Shown here in pieces: positions 1-9,425 of a stretch of 64,000 nt of DNA (positions are counted from its first letter, which is position 1; every line of letters begins with the position of its first letter). The position numbers were made by a program, and so were the translations under genes. The notes beneath the pieces are model-generated. The model had not been told where the DNA came from and did no database searches. It saw only the letters and a list, made by a program, of their open reading frames with translations. Source of the stretch: Candidatus Thiodiazotropha endoloripes (GTDB lineage: Bacteria; Pseudomonadota; Gammaproteobacteria; Chromatiales; Chromatiaceae); the NCBI RefSeq assembly GCF_001708965.1, contig NZ_LVJW01000006.1:1054001-1118000 (forward strand), written 5' to 3'.

Positions 1-917
1 CCACTTATGAGTGCAATCTTGCCATTTCGGTCAATGCACTGGGTCGATTCCGGGTCAATGTCTATCGCCAGCGAGGCGATGCAGCGATGGTCATTCGCTA
101 CATCAAAGGCGTTATTCCTCCAGTTGAAAAACTCAATCTGCCGATCATTCTGAAGGATCTCATTATGGAGCCCCGGGGACTGATCCTGGTCGTTGGCGCC
201 ACCGGATCGGGTAAATCGACCACCCTCGCGGCGATGATTGAACATCGCAACCAGAACCGCACCGGCCATATTCTGACCATCGAGGATCCGATTGAGTATC
301 TCTACACCCACAAAAAGTCGGTTGTCGACCAGCGGGAAGTCGGACTCGATACCCTCTCCTATGAGAATGCACTGAAGAATGCCATGCGTGAGGCGCCGGA
401 TGTGATTCAAATTGGTGAAATCCGGGAAATGTTCACCATGCAGCATGCCATTGCCTATGCAGAAACAGGACACCTCTGTCTCTCAACCCTGCACGCCAAC
501 AATGCCAACCAGGCACTGGACCGAATCATCAACTTCTTCCCGGACTCCGCCCACCAGCAGCTCTACATGGATCTTTCGCTTAATCTGAGAGCGGTCGTTT
601 CACAACGACTGGTGAAAGGCAAAAATGGCCAACGACTGCCTGCCGTTGAGATACTGTTGTTGACCTCCTATATCTCCGAACTGATCCAGAAAGGCGACAT
701 CCATACCATCAAAGAGGTGATGGAACAGGGGAACGAACGGGGTATGCAGACCTTCGATCAATCCCTCTACAAACTCTACCAGGAGGGTAAAATCACTCTG
801 GAAGAGGCTTTGGCACATGCAGACTCCCGCAACAACCTGTCACTGAAGATCAGACTCTCAGATACCAATGGCGTGGCAGCACCTGGCAGTTTAGGCGTTG
901 CCGAGGACCAGTTCTGA
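1..917 (+). CDS. pilU: PilU-type twitching motility ATPase (5' end outside window)
   Basis: This is the C-terminal part of a PilT/PilU secretion-type ATPase that powers type IV pilus retraction from the cytoplasmic face of the inner membrane. The open frame runs in from base 3 without a stop, so the true start lies before the window and the first internal ATG (87) is not the start. Visible motifs are the Walker A GATGSGKST, an Asp-box/Walker B region around QIGEIRE, and the His-box segment AYAETGHLCLSTLHANN. PilU rather than PilT is suggested by the ECNLAIS...GRFRVN stretch at the window edge and the long C-terminal tail after the ATPase core. A nested inverted repeat follows the stop. Confidence 0.9.
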   Translation, partial: TYECNLAISVNALGRFRVNVYRQRGDAAMVIRYIKGVIPPVEKLNLPIILKDLIMEPRGLILVVGATGSGKSTTLAAMIEHRNQNRTGHILTIEDPIEYLYTHKKSVVDQREVGLDTLSYENALKNAMREAPDVIQIGEIREMFTMQHAIAYAETGHLCLSTLHANNANQALDRIINFFPDSAHQQLYMDLSLNLRAVVSQRLVKGKNGQRLPAVEILLLTSYISELIQKGDIHTIKEVMEQGNERGMQTFDQSLYKLYQEGKITLEEALAHADSRNNLSLKIRLSDTNGVAAPGSLGVAEDQF

Positions 918-932
918 TTCAGCCTGCAGGTT

Positions 933-987
933 GAGTGGCAACACTCATTCAGATCCCCTCAAGCGGAGGGGGGGATGATTGCCACTC
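933..987 (+). terminator. Nested inverted repeat after pilU, possible terminator
   Basis: An outer 9-bp perfect stem (GAGTGGCAA at 933-941 with TTGCCACTC at 979-987) encloses an inner stem (ATCCCCTC with GAGGGGGGGAT). It lies 16 bases after the pilU stop. There is no T-run, so it is either a rho-aided end or another RNA structure. The rest of the gap to 1331 shows nothing else I can name. Confidence 0.45.
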
Positions 988-1331
988 AGTTGAAAATCCC
1001 CGAAACGGGTATAAAAAAGTGTTGGCCATGAGCCAGATAACACGGCAGTGACTACAGATGATAACCTACATTAATATAAAGGATTTATGGAAGGCCTACT
1101 GACCGGTCAATAAATAGATATCCAAAAGGAAAGAGAAGAGGACTCTCGTGTTGGAACTCATACCAGTCATTCTGCATCAGTCGTGGGTGGATCGAAAGCC
1201 TACGATCAGCAGATCTCACATCGAATATCGAACGCAACGGACCCATACCTTCCGCTTATTGATTGCGGCACTCTACTGCTTTTTCACTGACCGGCAGCCG
1301 GCGTCTATTGGCGTTTACCAGGAGAGGCAGA

Positions 1332-4300
1332 TTGAATTCCGTTAAATTCATAGCGGCCTTGATCTTCCTGATTGGTGCGGAGGCCAGTCTGCTGCTTTTT
1401 GACTATTGGCGGGAGATCGATCATCAGCTTGAGCGGGCCGAGGCAACCCGTCAGACAGCCGTTACCACCGCTCTGAAAAGCTATCGGCGGATTATCGAAG
1501 TTTTCTATAGAGATCGGTTCAATCAGCCACCGACAGCGTCCCTGCTGGCGGCGGCAAGCAGCGACGACAAACAACAGAGCGAGTTACGCAGCCGTCTCTT
1601 TCAGCGCTTCATCACAAGCTATAAACACCTGCAGCAAGAGGGTATCCATGGCCTGCAATTCATACTCCCAGACGGTCGGGTCTTTCTACGCTTCGATCAA
1701 CCCGGGAAATTTGGTGACAAGGTTATTGAGCATCGTCCGATGTTGCAGGGGGTATTGAATGGATTCCCCCAGGGCGGAATGCTCGAATATGATCCAGCCA
1801 ATCCAAGCCACAGATTCGCCTTTCCGATCATACATCAGGATCGGATGGTGGGGATCATCGATTTCGGAGTCGCCTTCGAAGCGATTCGCAAAACTCTCAA
1901 CCAATTGAGTACTATGCGTGACACCCATTTCCTGCTGGTTTTAAAACAGGATCTGTATGAAACGGTAACCAATCCCCAGCTGTATCCACGCTATCGGACA
2001 ACAAGAATCAATCCCAGTCTGCTGCTCGAAGTGACAAGGCAGAATCATGACCAGCTCCGCTCACTGAACAAAATCGAGGCTCAGCTGGAGACGAACGCGT
2101 CACTCCATCTTGCACTGGATCAGAATCAGGACTTCACCGAGGAGGTCTGCATTAAAGCCGATGAGTGTTTCATCGTCAGCCTGCAGGCGCTTTGGGACAA
2201 CCGGCAGATGGCTAATGGCTATATTCTCAGTTACTCCGCCGTTACTGAACTGCGCAACCTCCGCAGCAAACACCTGACCCTTTTTTTGATCGGCATCATA
2301 CTCACATCCCTCGCACTCTACGCCTTCAATCATTGGTTACAGACCAACAAACGACTGCAGACAATTTCCGATCATATGGCGGAGGGGATGTACGTAACCG
2401 ACACCAAAGGCAACATCAACTACGTCAATCCCAAAGCCTGTGCCATTCTAAAGTATAAAAAGCATCAGCTGCTTGGGCAGAATGCCCATCAGCTGTTCCA
2501 TTGCAATGAGCAAGGCAAATCGCTGGCGAATCAACCCTGCGTGATTCTGCAGCACAATCTCAGCGGCGATCACTGTAACAGTGAAGAGTTGCACTTCAAA
2601 TGCCACGACGGCAGAACCATCCGCACCAGCATCGTCTGCTCGCCGACCTGGACAAACGGTAGCCTAACCGGATCTGTGGTGCTGTTTCGCGACATTACCC
2701 GGGAACATGAAACCAAGCGCAGACAATACCGCAGCGATATCGCCTTGAACTCTCTGGCGGAAGGGGTAATGGTCACTGATGCCGATGCAAACATCGAAGC
2801 CGTCAATAAAGCGTTCAGCCTGATCACGGGTTACCAGGAAGAGGAGGTTCTCGGCAAGCGGCCCAACATCCTCAAGTCAGGCCAGCATGATGACCTTTTT
2901 TATGAGGAGATGTGGGACCGACTCATTCTTGATGGCCATTGGGAAGGAGAGATCTGGAATCGCCGCAAAAACGGGCAGATCTATCCGGAGTTGTTGCGCA
3001 TCACCAGCGTTCTGGGAAAAGCGGGCAGTGTCAGCTCCTATGTGGCAACTTTCAGTGATGTGACGGAGAAGCGCCAACATGAGATGGCGTTGCACAATCT
3101 GGCCTATACCGATCCACTTACCCAGTTGCATAATCGTGCCGCCTTCCTGGAGATGTTCGATCATGCCTTGGCACACACCGAACGCCGTCATACCCAATGC
3201 GCCCTGCTCTATCTCGACCTGGATCGTTTCAAAAAAATCAATGACACCCTGGGCCATGACATGGGTGACAAGGTTCTGCAGATAAGCGCCGAGCGACTCA
3301 ACCAGGCAGTGCGCAACAATGATGAGGTGGCACGTCTCGGCGGTGATGAGTTCATCGTCTTGTTGGAAGACATTCACCAGGATGACGCGCCGGCCAGAGT
3401 CGCTCGAAAAATCATCAGTCTGCTGAGCCAGCCGATCAATCTGGAACCTCACACGCTGCATATCACCACCAGCATCGGCATCGCCATCTATCCGGATGAC
3501 GGCAATGACACCACCACCCTGTTAAAAAATGCTGATACAGCCATGTATATGGCCAAACGTGAGGGACGAAACGGCTATCACTACTTCACCAAGGCGATGG
3601 CGAAAAAAGAGGAAAATCGTTTCAAACTCGAAATCGACCTCCATACCGCGCTGATGAATGACGAATTTCTGCTGCGTTATCAACCCAAGGTCGACCTCTA
3701 CTCAGGTGAGACGGCCGGCTTCGAAGCCCTGCTCTACTGGCAACATCCGCAGCGTGGGCTGTTGTCCGCAGGTGAGTTCCTCAGTGTTGCCCACGATGCG
3801 GGAGTGATGCGGGAGATCACCCACTGGGTGATCAATGAAGCCTGCAGTCAGATGCACTCCTGGCTGGATCAGGGCCTGAACCCTGGCCGCATGGCAATCA
3901 ATATCGACACCCACACCTTCAACAGCAGTGACGCCTACGATCAGATCTGTCGCACCGTTGAAATGAGCGGCGTCAGCCCACACAAAATCGAACTTGAAAT
4001 TGCTGAAAGCGGTCTGCTGGAGAAGCCCTTCGACGACCCTTTCTGGGATCAACTGGTGGACCTCGGGTTCACCCTCTCGATCGATGATTTCGGCACTGGC
4101 GTCTCCTCACTCTATCGCCTCAAACGCCTGCCGGTCACAACCCTGAAGATCGACCAGTCATTCATCCAGAATATTGAGCATGATGAACAGGACCGCAGCA
4201 TTATCTGTACGGTGATTGCGATGGGCAAAAGCCTGGGATTGAATATACTGGCGGAGGGTGTGGAAAACCACAGACAGCTTCACTTTCTCTGTGAGATCGG

Positions 4301-4415
4301 CTGTGACGAAGGCCAGGGCCATCTATTCTCCAGACCCCAGCCGCCGCTGGTGATCACTGAACTGCTCTCTTCAAACCACTATAAACAACTGGTTGAAGTA
4401 TCCGCCAATCATTGA
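1332..4415 (+). CDS. Membrane PAS-PAS-GGDEF-EAL cyclic-di-GMP enzyme
   Basis: A 1027-residue inner-membrane signalling protein that would make and/or break cyclic-di-GMP. The TTG at 1332 is chosen because AGGAG sits 7 bases upstream; an upstream in-frame TTG at 1263 lacks this. Order: TM helix (about 5-24), periplasmic sensor region, TM helix (about 313-336), two PAS domains, GGDEF domain (motif GGDEF at 670-674, intact, with the inhibitory-site motif RNND at 661-664), then an EAL domain. In the EAL domain the FEAL, IDDFGTG, LKID and AEGVE motifs are present, but the ExLxR signature reads EALLY, so the usual Arg is Tyr. Activity of the EAL half is therefore uncertain. It stands alone, with a hairpin after it. 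Confidence 0.9.
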   Translation: MNSVKFIAALIFLIGAEASLLLFDYWREIDHQLERAEATRQTAVTTALKSYRRIIEVFYRDRFNQPPTASLLAAASSDDKQQSELRSRLFQRFITSYKHLQQEGIHGLQFILPDGRVFLRFDQPGKFGDKVIEHRPMLQGVLNGFPQGGMLEYDPANPSHRFAFPIIHQDRMVGIIDFGVAFEAIRKTLNQLSTMRDTHFLLVLKQDLYETVTNPQLYPRYRTTRINPSLLLEVTRQNHDQLRSLNKIEAQLETNASLHLALDQNQDFTEEVCIKADECFIVSLQALWDNRQMANGYILSYSAVTELRNLRSKHLTLFLIGIILTSLALYAFNHWLQTNKRLQTISDHMAEGMYVTDTKGNINYVNPKACAILKYKKHQLLGQNAHQLFHCNEQGKSLANQPCVILQHNLSGDHCNSEELHFKCHDGRTIRTSIVCSPTWTNGSLTGSVVLFRDITREHETKRRQYRSDIALNSLAEGVMVTDADANIEAVNKAFSLITGYQEEEVLGKRPNILKSGQHDDLFYEEMWDRLILDGHWEGEIWNRRKNGQIYPELLRITSVLGKAGSVSSYVATFSDVTEKRQHEMALHNLAYTDPLTQLHNRAAFLEMFDHALAHTERRHTQCALLYLDLDRFKKINDTLGHDMGDKVLQISAERLNQAVRNNDEVARLGGDEFIVLLEDIHQDDAPARVARKIISLLSQPINLEPHTLHITTSIGIAIYPDDGNDTTTLLKNADTAMYMAKREGRNGYHYFTKAMAKKEENRFKLEIDLHTALMNDEFLLRYQPKVDLYSGETAGFEALLYWQHPQRGLLSAGEFLSVAHDAGVMREITHWVINEACSQMHSWLDQGLNPGRMAINIDTHTFNSSDAYDQICRTVEMSGVSPHKIELEIAESGLLEKPFDDPFWDQLVDLGFTLSIDDFGTGVSSLYRLKRLPVTTLKIDQSFIQNIEHDEQDRSIICTVIAMGKSLGLNILAEGVENHRQLHFLCEIGCDEGQGHLFSRPQPPLVITELLSSNHYKQLVEVSANH

Positions 4416-4455
4416 AAACCATCCCCTGTCGGAATCCAGGCCCATACTGCACTAG

Positions 4456-4473
4456 GCCATTGATTTCAATGGC
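4456..4473 (+). terminator. Hairpin after the PAS-GGDEF-EAL gene
   Basis: Perfect 8-bp stem GCCATTGA / TCAATGGC with a two-base loop, 40 bases after the stop at 4415. No strong T-run follows, so the terminator call is tentative. Confidence 0.35.
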
Positions 4474-4595
4474 TTACCATGTCATTTGCCAAGTGTAAAA
4501 ACAGCCTGGTCTTGATTCGTATCGGAGCGGTCATTTGGGGTATAGTAGGACGGAACCGAATAGCATCATCCCGCAGAATATGAGGCAGCATACTG

Positions 4596-4820
4596 ATGAA
4601 TGAGACCTATATGGTATTGCCAAGCTCAAGACCAGAGCAGATTCGCCTGATCAAGGTACCCCACGACCTGGATCGCAATGAAGCCTATCGATTTGCCACA
4701 GGCATCATCGCCCATGCGGAGGAGAGCAATGCCGACTATGGTTGGGAGGAGATCGCCGAAGCTCTGGAGGCACGAGGGTTTGAGACGGTTGAGGCCATCA
4801 TCGGTCCGGCGCTCGACTGA
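4596..4820 (+). CDS. Small hypothetical protein (74 aa)
   Basis: I do not recognise this family. The ORF is a compact acidic 74-residue protein with no signal peptide or TM segment. It reads as mixed alpha/beta with a run like DRNEAYRFATGIIAHAEE and then a helix WEEIAEALEARGF. A GAGG lies about 11 bases before the ATG. It sits between the GGDEF-EAL gene and the convergent ATPase gene. Its composition is like a real gene rather than a shadow, but it could be spurious. Confidence 0.5.
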   Translation: MNETYMVLPSSRPEQIRLIKVPHDLDRNEAYRFATGIIAHAEESNADYGWEEIAEALEARGFETVEAIIGPALD

Positions 4821-4984
4821 TCCGGCACGATCCAACACCTCGACAGAGATAAAGGCACTCCTTTGCGACCAGGGAATCCTTGCAAACCGTCATCAGAAGT
4901 CGCTTGAAGTGCCTGACGGTGCGAGGCAGAAGCGCGACTCACGGAGACTGGGAATAAACCCATCGGGCACCGCTTCAATCGGTC

Positions 4985-6067
4985 TCAATCGATATCGTCA
5001 TACTCATCCAGGTCCATCTGCAGCAGTATCGCCTTGCGCAGCAACTTCTGTTCATTTCGCTGGGTCTTCTTCAGGGTACTGATCTCCTTCTCCAAATCCT
5101 GAATACGATAGATGAGCTCTTCCGCATCGGCCATTGGCTGAGCAGCCTGCTGTGGCGCGACCGCCTGATTATTGTTACCTGCCGCGCCGGGATGCAGTGG
5201 TGATACCGATGCCAGCTGGGGCCCCTGCTGCTTCTCATCAACCGGCGGATTGAAGCTGACCTCCTGCTCCAGCTCCTCGATCACAGAGAGCACAGCATCT
5301 TTATTCAGCTCATGCATCTCTTCCAGACAACCGAACAGCATCAGTCGGTCACACATCGCATTGATACGCCGGGGCACACCGCCGGTGAATTCAAAAATCA
5401 TCTTGAACACCCCGTCAGCGAAGATGGGGTCCTGCTGCCAGCCAACCAGTTGCAGACGATGCAGGATATACTTTTCAGTCTCTTCCACACTCAGCGGATC
5501 CAGATGATAGGAGGCGATAATCCGCTGCCGGACCTGTTCCATCCCCGGACTCTGCAGGGTTCGCTTAAACTCCTCCTGACCGAGTAGAAATGTCTGCACC
5601 AAGGCCCGGTTGTTGACCTGGAAATTGGACAGCATACGCAGCTCTTCAACAGACCTGGCTGGCAGGTTCTGCGCCTCATCCACCACCAGCAGCATCTGCT
5701 TGCCCTCTGCATGACGGGCACGGGCGATAGCTTCGAGATTGTGCAGCAGGGTTGCTTTGTTGAGACCTTCGTGGGCCAGACCGAAAGAGGCGCACACCAT
5801 CCTCAACATATCTTCCGGGTCAACCTGAGTCGTAACCAATTGAGCCGCCATGACATTCATGCTACTCAGCTCATCGAACAGATTGCGTACCAGGGTCGTC
5901 TTGCCAGTTCCGATTCCTCCGGTAATGACGATGAAACCCTCACCCTGCTCCAGGCCATAGCGTAAGTAGGCCATGGCACGGTTATGTCCCTTACTGTTGA
6001 AGAAAAACTTGTGATCCGGAGTCAGCTGGAAGGGTTTACCCTCCAGTTTGTAAAAATCATCGTACAT
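4985..6067 (-). CDS. XrtA/PEP-CTERM- or ExeA-type AAA ATPase
   Basis: A 360-residue cytoplasmic ATPase of the ExeA/GspA-like group that also includes the exosortase (XrtA)-associated ATPase. The N-terminus MYDDFYKLEGKPF and the following NSKGHNRAMAYLRYGLEQGEGF are typical. Walker A is GGIGTGKTT and Walker B LLVVDEAQNLP, followed by sensor and arginine-finger-like regions. The C-terminal third has a Pro/Gln-rich linker and a coiled coil ending in acidic DLDEYDDID. The ATG at 6067 is preferred over an upstream extension to 6190 because the conserved N-terminus begins here. No exosortase or polysaccharide genes are adjacent, but a VPLPA-CTERM protein is encoded 12 kb away (17906-18379). Confidence 0.8.
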   Translation of the reverse strand: MYDDFYKLEGKPFQLTPDHKFFFNSKGHNRAMAYLRYGLEQGEGFIVITGGIGTGKTTLVRNLFDELSSMNVMAAQLVTTQVDPEDMLRMVCASFGLAHEGLNKATLLHNLEAIARARHAEGKQMLLVVDEAQNLPARSVEELRMLSNFQVNNRALVQTFLLGQEEFKRTLQSPGMEQVRQRIIASYHLDPLSVEETEKYILHRLQLVGWQQDPIFADGVFKMIFEFTGGVPRRINAMCDRLMLFGCLEEMHELNKDAVLSVIEELEQEVSFNPPVDEKQQGPQLASVSPLHPGAAGNNNQAVAPQQAAQPMADAEELIYRIQDLEKEISTLKKTQRNEQKLLRKAILLQMDLDEYDDID

Positions 6068-6465
6068 ATCTATTTGGCCTTCATGTTGTTTCTTTGCTTT
6101 CCTGCTTGAGAGGCAACCAGCCACTGATAATGATGCCGTCACCAGAGGACAAGTTTCATATTCCGGTATCCATGGCAGAAGAGATCTCAAATATGGTAGT
6201 TACATTATGCAACCAATCAGATCATATTCCTACTCTTGGAACTCAATTCCGGCAAAGCAACCAAGCACGACGTGAGGGAAAATCCAAACAAAAAAATAGC
6301 GCAATGGATGGTTGACCGAACTCATTCAAGTCATCTATCTTGCGTAGTGACAGCTGTGACCTTAAACCACCTGGGTCGCCAATCTGCAAAATGGCACTAA
6401 AGGTTTCATTTCATGGCTACAAAATGACCAAAAAACACAATTAGAACAAGTACCTAGGAGACACA
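6068..6465. other. Intergenic gap, nothing recognised
   Basis: About 400 bases between divergent genes (the ATPase on the minus strand, bcp on the plus strand). Promoters for both must lie here, but I cannot point to convincing -35/-10 pairs. A 73-codon ORF at 6094-6315 looks like chance. Confidence 0.5.
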
Positions 6466-6933
6466 ATGCTCAACCCTGGAGATCAAGCGCCATCCTTTGA
6501 GTTACCCGATTCGGACATGCATATCATCCGCTCCGGTCAATTTCTCGGAGAGCAGAATCTGGTGATCTACTTCTATCCCAAGGATGACACCACAGGCTGC
6601 ACCATTGAGGCTGTTGAATTATCTGATTTAACGGATGAGTTTACCGAACTTGACACTCAGGTGATCGGAATCAGCCGGGATAACTGTGTCAGTCATGCTG
6701 CCTTTCGTGACAAGCACGGCCTAACGGTCCAGCTTCTGGCAGATACCGAGGGTGAAGTGTGCAAGGCCTACGACGTCTGGCGGGAGAAGGAGAAAAACGG
6801 TGAAAAACGCATGGGAATACTGCGTTCCACCTTCATTATCGATAAACAGGGCATCATCACGCACGCACTTTATGATATAAAACCCAAAGGCCACGCCGCA
6901 CAAGTAATTGACCTAATTAGGGAAATCACCTAA
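6466..6933 (+). CDS. bcp: Peroxiredoxin, Bcp/PrxQ type
   Basis: A 155-residue thiol peroxidase that reduces hydrogen and organic peroxides using thioredoxin. The peroxidatic site is clear: YFYPKDDTTGCTIEA with Cys45. The classical Bcp resolving Cys five residues later (Cys50) is Val here. Other Cys are at about 74 and 99, so the enzyme may act as a one-Cys type or use an atypical partner. AGGAG precedes the ATG at good spacing. The gene is at the start of a plus-strand run, 54 bases before the histidine kinase gene, but there is no strong reason to call them one operon. Confidence 0.9.
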   Translation: MLNPGDQAPSFELPDSDMHIIRSGQFLGEQNLVIYFYPKDDTTGCTIEAVELSDLTDEFTELDTQVIGISRDNCVSHAAFRDKHGLTVQLLADTEGEVCKAYDVWREKEKNGEKRMGILRSTFIIDKQGIITHALYDIKPKGHAAQVIDLIREIT

Positions 6934-6987
6934 ACCTAAAGCTATAAAGTACCCGTTGGGTTCAAGCAGCAAGGCGGTTGATAGCCA

Positions 6988-9339
6988 GTGAAACTCCGAA
7001 CCAAGATCCTGATTGTCCTGTTTCTGTTCGGTTTTGCACCTTTGACCGCCATGGTGCTCACCAATCTGCCGTTTGTACTCGAACGGCTTGAGTTCTTTTA
7101 CCATAAAGCCTATCTGCAGAATCTCAGAGCTGACTTTCGCGACCTGGATGAACATCTTGCCAGTCGAAACGAAATGCTGCGCCTGCTGGCCAAACTGCCG
7201 GAGCCCGGCCTGATCCTCGGACAGCAGCAGGATGGGGATAACGGCAAGATCGACGTGGCACGGGTGCGCTACACCGAGTGGATCAACCGGATCCTGCAGG
7301 ATCACCAGGACATCTTTCAGATTCTGTTTCTCGACCTGCGGGGCAATCCCCGTTACTGGTTGGAACTGAACCATCGCACCCGCCAATGGGAACCGACCAT
7401 CAAAAAACCCGACATGCCCTCGGAGACCTTCTTCAAGAGCAATGTCAATCAGGAGTTTGGCCGGGTCGCGGCAAGTAAGATCAGTCTCAACCCCAATGTC
7501 GCCCATCTCGACCCCCGCCGCTTCATGACCTTGCGTATGATCAGCCCGATTCTCGGTCCTGACAGTAATGATCGCGTGACCACGCTCGGTGCGGTGGTGA
7601 TCAATATCGATGTGGGAGGCATGGCAAGGGCCTACCGCAACACCTTGTGGGTAACCAATGACGGCAACTACCTTGAACAACGCCTCAGGGGAATCGACAA
7701 GGCTCAGGCGTTTGAAGACTTCAGTGGCCTGCAAAGCCTGTTCGAAGAGGGCAACCTGACTCTGTGGGAGGGCCGGGGCCGACAGGTTATCTGGGTGCCA
7801 CTCTTCACCACGGAGGGTTCAGGCCCCCTCTGGGTCGGACGTCCTGTGGATCCCTCTCCGCTGGATAAATTCCGCAATGTGCTGGTCGCCAGAGTGATGA
7901 CCATCGTGCTGGTTGCACTGGTCATACTCCTCCTGGTGGCACGTTGGATTGCGTTGCGTGGAGAGCAGTTTGGCGAGCGACTCAGAGACGGTATGGAGCG
8001 GGTGCTCAGGCAGGACGATGCGGTGCGCTTCGATTGGCGCGGCTCCAGTGAGATCAAACAGCTGGGCCAGCAACTGACGGAACTCGCGGAAACCCATGCC
8101 CAGCAGGCCCGACAGCAGCGACAACATGCTCAACAACTGGAGGAGTCGAATCGTTACAAATCACAGTTTCTTGCCAATGTGAGTCATGAACTGAGAACCC
8201 CGCTCAACTCAATCCTGCTACTCTCCAAGATGCTCAACGAGACCAATCAACAGCTGAGCAAGGAGCAACAGAAACAGCTACAGGTGATCCATGAGGCGGG
8301 CCAGGATCTACGCACACTGATCGACAATATCCTCGACCTTTCCAGAATCGAAGCCGGACGCGCCAGCTTCACTGTGCAGCAGATCTCCCTGCGTGCACTG
8401 CTGGATGACCTGATCGATCTGGTAAAGCCCCAGTTTGATGCTCATGGCCTCTTTCTCAAGCTGGAGATCGATGATCAACTGCCCGAGACCTTCCTCTCTG
8501 ACCAGGAAAAAGTGCGGCAGATTCTGAAGAATTTTCTCTCCAACGCCTTGAAATTCACCCAAACCGGCGGTGCCACCCTGAGCGCCCGGCTCAGTCAGGA
8601 CCCGGACCAGCAACCCATCTGCCTGACGGTGGAGGATAGCGGCATCGGCATCGCCAGCGACAAACAGGAGCTGATCTTTGAAGCATTCAAACAGGCCGAC
8701 GGTTCCACCAACAGACAGTATGGTGGCAGTGGACTGGGCTTGAGTATCAGTCGGGAACTGGCAAGACTTTTGGGCGCAGAGATCACCCTGCAGAGCGAAG
8801 AAGGCCAAGGCTCCAGATTCACCCTCTGCCTGCCAACGGCATTCGATTACGCAGCGCACCCCAGCTCTCAAGTCGAGCACTACGAAGCCAACCAAGAGAC
8901 GGATCTGGTGCGCAGGTCGAAACCGACTCCCATTGCAGAGCCAATCGCGGATAGAGCAACCGCCCAATTCACCGGCCACCGTATCCTGGTGGTCGACGAC
9001 GATCTGCAGAGTCTGCTGGCGCTGACCCCGCAACTGGAGGCCTGGGGATTCGAGGTAGTGGCTGCCGGAGATGGCCAGGAGGCGATTGAAACGCTCAATG
9101 AAGATCAGGATTTCAGCCTGATTCTGATGGACATCATGATGCCTGAACTGGACGGCTATGATACGATCAGACATATCCGTGAGAAGATGGGACTGACTGA
9201 ATTGGGTATCATCGTTCTCAGCGCCAAGAATGCGGCACAAGACCGCAGTAAAAGCCTGGATGCCGGTGCCAACGAGATACTTGCGAAACCCGTGGATACG
9301 GAACACCTCAAATTGGTCTTCAGTACCTATCTGGGGTAG
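6988..9339 (+). CDS. Hybrid sensor histidine kinase with C-terminal receiver
   Basis: A 783-residue inner-membrane hybrid kinase. The GTG at 6988 is the start, preceded by AAGGCGG. Order: TM (about 7-26), a large periplasmic Cache-like sensor with HLDPRRFMTLRMISPI, TM (about 297-320), linker/HAMP-like coiled coil, HisKA with the phospho-acceptor in SHELRTPLNS (His400), HATPase_c with DSGIGI and GGSGLGLSI, and a receiver domain with MDIMMPELDG (Asp715) and a Lys in LAKPVD. It signals to an unknown output. The next genes encode a receiver-PAS protein and an ArsR-family regulator that are close enough to be co-transcribed. Confidence 0.92.
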   Translation: MKLRTKILIVLFLFGFAPLTAMVLTNLPFVLERLEFFYHKAYLQNLRADFRDLDEHLASRNEMLRLLAKLPEPGLILGQQQDGDNGKIDVARVRYTEWINRILQDHQDIFQILFLDLRGNPRYWLELNHRTRQWEPTIKKPDMPSETFFKSNVNQEFGRVAASKISLNPNVAHLDPRRFMTLRMISPILGPDSNDRVTTLGAVVINIDVGGMARAYRNTLWVTNDGNYLEQRLRGIDKAQAFEDFSGLQSLFEEGNLTLWEGRGRQVIWVPLFTTEGSGPLWVGRPVDPSPLDKFRNVLVARVMTIVLVALVILLLVARWIALRGEQFGERLRDGMERVLRQDDAVRFDWRGSSEIKQLGQQLTELAETHAQQARQQRQHAQQLEESNRYKSQFLANVSHELRTPLNSILLLSKMLNETNQQLSKEQQKQLQVIHEAGQDLRTLIDNILDLSRIEAGRASFTVQQISLRALLDDLIDLVKPQFDAHGLFLKLEIDDQLPETFLSDQEKVRQILKNFLSNALKFTQTGGATLSARLSQDPDQQPICLTVEDSGIGIASDKQELIFEAFKQADGSTNRQYGGSGLGLSISRELARLLGAEITLQSEEGQGSRFTLCLPTAFDYAAHPSSQVEHYEANQETDLVRRSKPTPIAEPIADRATAQFTGHRILVVDDDLQSLLALTPQLEAWGFEVVAAGDGQEAIETLNEDQDFSLILMDIMMPELDGYDTIRHIREKMGLTELGIIVLSAKNAAQDRSKSLDAGANEILAKPVDTEHLKLVFSTYLG

Positions 9340-9425
9340 CCCACAGCAGCCATCTCAATCAGAGCACCACACGGCAAGCATGACCTGGCAATGGCAAATA
9401 TAAACACAGCGACTTGTTGTTCAGC

